From: Bacteroidota bacterium
Lineage (GTDB): Bacteria; Bacteroidota; Bacteroidia; Cytophagales; Cyclobacteriaceae
NCBI GenBank assembly: GCA_018266435.1
Contig: JAFEAL010000013.1
Location: 78,708-142,707, forward strand
Direction: 5' to 3'
Length of the DNA stretch: 64,000 nucleotides
Every line of letters begins with the position of its first letter. Within the stretch, counting starts at the first letter, position 1. Of the stretch, positions 58,080-64,000 are shown in pieces. The translations under genes were made by a program, and so were the position numbers. Under the pieces are notes generated by a model, which made no database searches, had not been told where the DNA came from, and saw only the letters and a list, made by a program, of their open reading frames with translations.

Positions 58080-58508
58080 ATGAAAAAAGTAATTCTTTCC
58101 ATTTTTTCGATTTCATTGATTGCATTTAGCACTCCGTTGGCCAGCCAGTGCAACTCAGAAAATTTTGCCAATGCCTGCATACCAAAATTAGGCAGCGGTT
58201 TCAATTTTTTGAAAAGCTATAAAGTAGACAGCGAAGGTGGAGCAAAAGAAAAAGTAGAATACAGCTACGTGTTCACCAAAGGAACACAATACATGATTAA
58301 CCTGTGTGCCAGCGGATCAGCAACCGATGGTATTATTGTTACCATTTTCGACTCCGGTAGAAATAAGGTAGCCACCAGCAAAATCAACGGTCAGTTTATC
58401 AGCGCCATTGCCTATCCCTGCAATGCTACCGGTATCTATTACATTCAATACACCTTTGATGGAGCCGGAGGAAAATGCGGAGGCAGCGCATTGGGGTTCA
58501 AGAGATAA
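58080..58508 (+). CDS. Small secreted protein, beta-sandwich type
   Basis: The 142-residue product has a signal peptide cleaving near PLASQ and then a Ser/Gly-rich beta-strand region: GSGFNFLKSYKVDSE, EYSYVFTKGTQYMINLCA, GIIVTIFDSGRNKVATSK and GIYYIQYTFDGAGGKCGGSALGFKR. Five cysteines in the mature part suggest disulfides. No family recognised. It lies 17 bp downstream of the lipoprotein, in the same transcript. Confidence 0.75.
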   Translation: MKKVILSIFSISLIAFSTPLASQCNSENFANACIPKLGSGFNFLKSYKVDSEGGAKEKVEYSYVFTKGTQYMINLCASGSATDGIIVTIFDSGRNKVATSKINGQFISAIAYPCNATGIYYIQYTFDGAGGKCGGSALGFKR

Positions 58509-58528
58509 GCCAATCATTCATCAAAATG

Positions 58529-58556
58529 GCCTCGCAAAAACGGGGCTTTTTTTTTT
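58529..58556 (+). terminator. Intrinsic terminator after the secreted-protein gene
   Basis: GCCTCG pairs with CGGGGC (one G-U) around a short A-rich loop and is followed by a run of ten T residues. It separates the secreted-protein gene from the response regulator. Confidence 0.8.
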
Positions 58557-58598
58557 GCCTATTATTTTTAAACTTGATCAGTAAGATCTAAAAAACCC

Positions 58599-59759
58599 AT
58601 GCCCAAAGTTCTGATTATTGAAGACGAAACCACCATCCGTGCTGTATTAAAAGATATTTTAGCCGATCAAAAGGAACTAAAATTAGAAATAGAAGAAGCC
58701 AAAGACGGACAAGAAGGGTTAGCCAAACTACAAACCGATCAGTTTGACATAGCCTTTTGTGATATTAAAATGCCTAAAATGGATGGCATGGAAGTCTTGC
58801 AGAAAGCAAAAGAAAAAGGGATCACCACCGCATTCATTATGATCTCTGCTCATGGCACCACCGAACTGGCTGTGGATGCCGTGAAAAATGGAGCCTACGA
58901 TTTTTTACAAAAACCGCCAGACCTCAATCGCCTGCTCATCACCCTGCGCAATGCGCTCGACCGTACCTCACTGATGAACGAAACCGTATCGCTAAAGAAA
59001 AAAATTTCGACCAAGTATGAAATCATCGGCCAATCATCAGCCCTGAAAGAAACACTGGAAATTATCGAAAAAATAGCCTCAAAAGATGTACGCGTATTAA
59101 TTACCGGACCAAACGGTACAGGCAAAGAATTAGTAGCCCGACAACTGCATGAAAAAAGTAATCGCTCACACCATCCGTTCATTGAAGTAAACTGTGCTGC
59201 CATTCCCTCTGAGTTGATTGAAAGCGAATTATTCGGTTATGAGAAAGGAGCTTTTACATCAGCCGTCAAACAGCGCATCGGGAAATTTGAACAGGCCGAA
59301 CAAGGCACCTTGTTTTTGGATGAAATTGGCGATATGAGTTTGTCTGCTCAGGCAAAAGTGCTTCGCGCCTTGCAAGAAAATAAAATTACCCGCGTAGGCG
59401 GTGAAAAAGATATCAGCATAAACACACGCGTAATTGCTGCTACCAACAAAGATTTAAAAAAAGAAATTGTTGAAGGCCGCTTTCGCGAAGACTTATATCA
59501 CAGGTTATCAGTAATCGTAATCAAGTTACCTTCTCTGGCCGAACGAAAAGAGGATATCCCCTTATTAGTAGATAAATTTTTGGATGAGATTGCCGAGAGC
59601 TATGGCAACAAAAAAAGGGCTATTGATGCCAAAGCCATTGACCTGTTGAAACAACATGCCTGGCCTGGCAATATCCGTGAATTAAAAAATGTGATTGAGC
59701 GGCTGGTTATCATGTGCGAGGACACCATCCTGCCAACAGATGTAAAAAAATATTTGTAA
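58599..59759 (+). CDS. Sigma54-type response regulator lacking a DNA-binding domain
   Basis: The 386-residue protein has a receiver (phosphoacceptor D55 in FCDIKMP) and an AAA+ sigma54-activator domain: GPNGTGKE from about G170, GAFTSA at 217-222 instead of the usual GAFTGA, LFLDEIG. It ends at WPGNIRELKNVIERL plus about 20 residues, with no Fis helix-turn-helix. The frames after the stop do not encode one either. Such activators can work from solution. No cognate kinase is adjacent. An intrinsic terminator separates it from the secreted-protein gene, so it may not be co-transcribed with the module. Confidence 0.92.
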   Translation: MPKVLIIEDETTIRAVLKDILADQKELKLEIEEAKDGQEGLAKLQTDQFDIAFCDIKMPKMDGMEVLQKAKEKGITTAFIMISAHGTTELAVDAVKNGAYDFLQKPPDLNRLLITLRNALDRTSLMNETVSLKKKISTKYEIIGQSSALKETLEIIEKIASKDVRVLITGPNGTGKELVARQLHEKSNRSHHPFIEVNCAAIPSELIESELFGYEKGAFTSAVKQRIGKFEQAEQGTLFLDEIGDMSLSAQAKVLRALQENKITRVGGEKDISINTRVIAATNKDLKKEIVEGRFREDLYHRLSVIVIKLPSLAERKEDIPLLVDKFLDEIAESYGNKKRAIDAKAIDLLKQHAWPGNIRELKNVIERLVIMCEDTILPTDVKKYL

Positions 59760-59859
59760 AAAAATACTTCGATAGCCGCACAACGATAGTTACTACTTTA
59801 CGCAACCATCACTGCAGCTACCGAAGTTATTTTTCAGAAACCTGTTCTATCGGTAAATT

Positions 59860-62064
<2,205 letters not shown>

Positions 62065-62065
62065 T

Positions 62066-62073
62066 CAATACTA
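62066..62073 (-). promoter_or_regulatory. Candidate -7 element of the katG promoter
   Basis: On the minus strand the bases are TAGTATTG, one mismatch from TAnnTTTG, 22 bp before the katG ATG. It sits within the oxyR-katG divergent control region. Confidence 0.4.
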
Positions 62074-62109
62074 TTCTCGCCAGCAAATCTTACAGTTTTA
62101 TTAACATTA

Positions 62110-62120
62110 ATCAAATTGAT
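62110..62120. promoter_or_regulatory. 11-bp palindrome in the katG-oxyR control region
   Basis: ATCAAATTGAT is a perfect inverted repeat that touches the oxyR -7 element. It is of the T-N11-A type used by LysR proteins, so it is a plausible OxyR site for autoregulation. This is inference from position only. Confidence 0.35.
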
Positions 62121-62127
62121 ACTTTTG
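62120..62127 (+). promoter_or_regulatory. Candidate -7 element of the oxyR promoter
   Basis: TACTTTTG matches TAnnTTTG exactly and is 23 bp before the oxyR ATG. Confidence 0.55.
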
Positions 62128-62150
62128 TACCAGATATTTACAAAATCAAT

Positions 62151-63083
62151 ATGACAATACAGCAGGTTAAGTATGTTCTGGCCCTTGACACTCACCGGCA
62201 TTTTAGTAAAGCAGCCGAGAGTTGTTTTGTTACTCAATCTACGCTCACCATACAGGTAAAAAAACTGGAAGAAGAAATTGGTGCGGTCTTGTTTGACAGA
62301 ACCAAACAACCACTGAAACCTACTTCCATGGGTGAAAAATTCATTGGCAAAGCCCGACAAATTGAACGGGAGTTGCAAGAGTTAAAAGACATGTTTACCC
62401 GGGAGCATAATGAGACTCAGGGCACATTCAGAATTGGGGTTATCCCTACCCTGTCTCCTTATCTGTTGCCGTTATTTATCTCAGAATTCTTAGAAAATTT
62501 TCCTGAGACAAAACTGGATGTAGAGGAATTAGAAAGTGAGAGTATTATGGAATTAATTAATCAGGGCAGATTAGATATAGGAATTGTGTCCACTCCGCTA
62601 AACGAACCCAACATTAAGGAAATACCTTTGTTTTATGAGCCCTTCTTATTGTATGCCCATGAAAAAAATGAAATACTGAAAAGAAAAGGAAGTGTAGATA
62701 TTCGCCAGGTAAAGGCAAATGAAATCTGGCTGTTAAAGCAAGGGCACTGCCTCAGAAACCAAATGTTGAATTTTTGCGAATTCAACAAATTAAAAAACAC
62801 GCGTAATCTTGCCTTAGAAGGCGGTAGTGTAGAAACACTCAAACGAATGATAAAAGAAACTTCCGGTTACACCCTGATCCCTGAATTATCGTTTGAAAAG
62901 ACCTCAGACAGCCTCAACGTCAGGCGCTTTAAAGAACCAGAACCTGCCCGAGAGATCAGCCTTGTGGTACAGAAAAACTTTACGAAAGACCTTCTTCTTA
63001 CTGAACTGAGAAAATCCATTCTAAAAAAAATTCCTAAACATTTTAAAAGCAACCATAAATTTCAAACGGTGAAGTGGCGGTAG
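62151..63083 (+). CDS. oxyR: Peroxide-sensing LysR regulator OxyR
   Basis: From the ATG at 62151 the product (310 residues) has a LysR helix-turn-helix at the N-terminus (HFSKAAESCFVTQSTLTIQVKKLEE) and an OxyR-type effector domain. The redox cysteines are C200 and C209 in GHCLRNQMLNFC, which align with C199 and C208 of E. coli OxyR (GHCLRDQAMGFC). They form the intramolecular disulfide on peroxide exposure. An in-frame start at 62031 would extend it into katG and is unlikely. The divergent katG is its expected target. Confidence 0.96.
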   Translation: MTIQQVKYVLALDTHRHFSKAAESCFVTQSTLTIQVKKLEEEIGAVLFDRTKQPLKPTSMGEKFIGKARQIERELQELKDMFTREHNETQGTFRIGVIPTLSPYLLPLFISEFLENFPETKLDVEELESESIMELINQGRLDIGIVSTPLNEPNIKEIPLFYEPFLLYAHEKNEILKRKGSVDIRQVKANEIWLLKQGHCLRNQMLNFCEFNKLKNTRNLALEGGSVETLKRMIKETSGYTLIPELSFEKTSDSLNVRRFKEPEPAREISLVVQKNFTKDLLLTELRKSILKKIPKHFKSNHKFQTVKWR

Positions 63084-63232
63084 CGAATCAAAAAAATATT
63101 TTATTCTATTTAAAAATACTCAGTGTTCATAATTGCCAGGTTCAGGTAAGAAAGAAACGTGATAAAATCTTTGAGTATATCGATTTGATTATTCGCGATG
63201 TCAAAATTAAAAAGGTGCACGCCTCGAAAAAC

Positions 63233-63258
63233 AAAAGCCCGGATCGCTCCGGGCTTTT
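63233..63258. terminator. Bidirectional intrinsic terminator after oxyR
   Basis: AAAAGCCCGGA pairs with TCCGGGCTTTT over a 4-nt loop (11-bp stem with A/T flanks). It lies between oxyR (+) and the convergent unknown gene (-). The remaining bases of the 215-bp gap show no further gene that I can support. Confidence 0.88.
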
Positions 63259-63298
63259 CATTTCTTCAAAAACACTTTCAACGCGATTCCAAATTTCA

Positions 63299-63808
63299 TC
63301 ATTGATGGGCTAATTTGAAAGTTTGATACAAACTATCTCCTTCATGCATATTCAAAGTTGATGTCTTATATGTACCACCCCTAAGACGAAACAGAAAATA
63401 ATAAGAGTCCACCCCCTTTCTAGGATAGAATAATCTTGTGAACCGCCAGTAATCTAATTTACTAAGTTCATGTATGTCCAACTTACTCTTTAACCGTGTG
63501 CTATCAATAGACGGCTTGTATGAATCACTTTCATACATTAACTCACCAAGCAGATTGGTATAATAAAGTTTTTCTAGATGCAGGTGCGACTCTGTGGTGT
63601 CAACCCAAGAATTCGATTGTTTATCAGTAAGAGATTTCTTTACAAAGTAATCTTCGATAATTGGTTGATTCCACTCAATGCGTTCTTTGTTGTAATCTCT
63701 TCCGCATTTATCTCCTCTAAACTGGATGTACCAACCAGAGTAAATTGAGGTAAAGACCAATATAACAACAGCAATGCAAATGCTGATCAGAATGATTTTC
63801 TGCTTCAT
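63299..63808 (-). CDS. Small membrane-anchored protein of unknown function
   Basis: The 169-residue product has one N-terminal membrane helix (about 6-28, IILISICIAVVILVFTSIYSG) and a soluble tail with many Tyr, Ser and charged residues (SWVDTTESHLHLEKLYYTNLLGEL). No family recognised. Its ATG overlaps the TGA of the upstream gene (ATGA, 4 bp), so it is co-translated with the partial gene at the window end. Confidence 0.7.
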   Translation of the reverse strand: MKQKIILISICIAVVILVFTSIYSGWYIQFRGDKCGRDYNKERIEWNQPIIEDYFVKKSLTDKQSNSWVDTTESHLHLEKLYYTNLLGELMYESDSYKPSIDSTRLKSKLDIHELSKLDYWRFTRLFYPRKGVDSYYFLFRLRGGTYKTSTLNMHEGDSLYQTFKLAHQ

Positions 63809-64000
63809 TTGTCGAGCCTTCTGTGATCAGTTATTCGCATTGAAGATCCATCTTTGATTCGGTCTACCGTAACACTATGGGCGTACGATCCGCCAGAATT
63901 AACCATGTCCTTAACCACCCCTGGCATTGCTCCCGCGGCTACACTTCCGATAACTCCTGTTCCAACAGGCGCTCCAGGGTAAATGGCTGGAAATTTTGAC
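63805..64000 (-). CDS. C-terminal part of a gene that runs off the window
   Basis: The frame is open to the window edge (64 codons visible) and ends with the TGA at 63805-63807. The visible protein end is rich in Gly, Ala, Val and charged residues (PGAPVGTGVIGSVAAGAMPG, GSSMRITDHRRLDK). I cannot assign a family. The glycine/alanine stretch could be a transmembrane or linker region. Its stop codon overlaps the start of the membrane protein by 4 bp. Confidence 0.6.
   Translation of the reverse strand, partial: SKFPAIYPGAPVGTGVIGSVAAGAMPGVVKDMVNSGGSYAHSVTVDRIKDGSSMRITDHRRLDK

Noticed and set aside
63074..63313. 79-codon frame after oxyR
   Set aside because: It overlaps the end of oxyR and reads through the perfect terminator hairpin at 63233-63258, so it is unlikely to be translated.

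Overview
The window is a chromosomal segment of a Bacteroidota bacterium, most likely from the order Cytophagales. The reasons are: families typical of the phylum (DUF3078, DUF2911 with TPRs, FISUMP lipoprotein, a DUF4369-type TlpA oxidoreductase, tandem PorT-like outer-membrane barrels, a long-form urocanase); several upstream regions carrying the Bacteroidota -7 promoter element TAnnTTTG; and weak Shine-Dalgarno sites. Coding density is high. I see no tRNA, rRNA, CRISPR array, insertion sequence or complete prophage. The taxonomic call is inferred from gene families, not from a marker-gene tree.

Layout. 1-6.6 kb: copper-type P-ATPase, FISUMP lipoprotein, thioredoxin, DUF2911/TPR protein, diacylglycerol-kinase-like lipid kinase, a lone YopX-domain gene and acyl carrier protein. 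6.7-9.3 kb: a sigma54 two-component pair (NtrB-like kinase overlapping an NtrC-like activator). 9.4-14.3 kb: rsfS-ftsH-lpxH-propeller cluster with divergent birA. 14.3-22 kb: lipoprotein, two amino-acid permeases, a PhoD-like phosphatase and three tandem outer-membrane barrels. 22-32.7 kb: a long minus-strand run with acyltransferase, hutU, patatin, metallo-hydrolase, accA, TlpA-like oxidoreductase, gatB and alaS. 32.8-36.5 kb: two overlapping M23 peptidases, a MerR regulator and dprA. 36.5-46.8 kb: HMG-CoA-lyase-like enzyme, dienelactone hydrolase, a decayed outer-membrane gene fragment, murB, a 21-residue lysine/alanine-rich microgene, DUF3078 protein, single-domain response regulator, LysM transglycosylase, O-methyltransferase, M16 peptidase, saccharopine-dehydrogenase-family enzyme and cytidine deaminase.

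The most interesting stretch is 47.35-59.76 kb, all on the plus strand: cheR - cheB (no receiver domain) - membrane GAF protein - a 1122-residue sensor phosphatase (periplasmic sensor/HAMP/GAF/PAS/PAS/PP2C, SiaA-like) - SiaB-type kinase - SiaC-type phosphoprotein (DUF1987, conserved Thr68) - a 1027-residue TerB-like/ABCG transporter fusion - an unrecognised lipoprotein - a small secreted protein - a sigma54-type response regulator without a DNA-binding domain. It reads as one signalling module: chemotaxis-type methylation enzymes may tune a Sia partner switch. The usual output, the diguanylate cyclase SiaD, is not present, and an ABC transporter/envelope unit sits in its place. The wiring is inference; the gene identities are well supported.

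59.8-63.1 kb is a classic peroxide-defence pair, katG and divergent oxyR with both redox cysteines. The right end holds an unrecognised membrane protein and the C-terminal end of a gene that runs off the window, overlapping by 4 bp.
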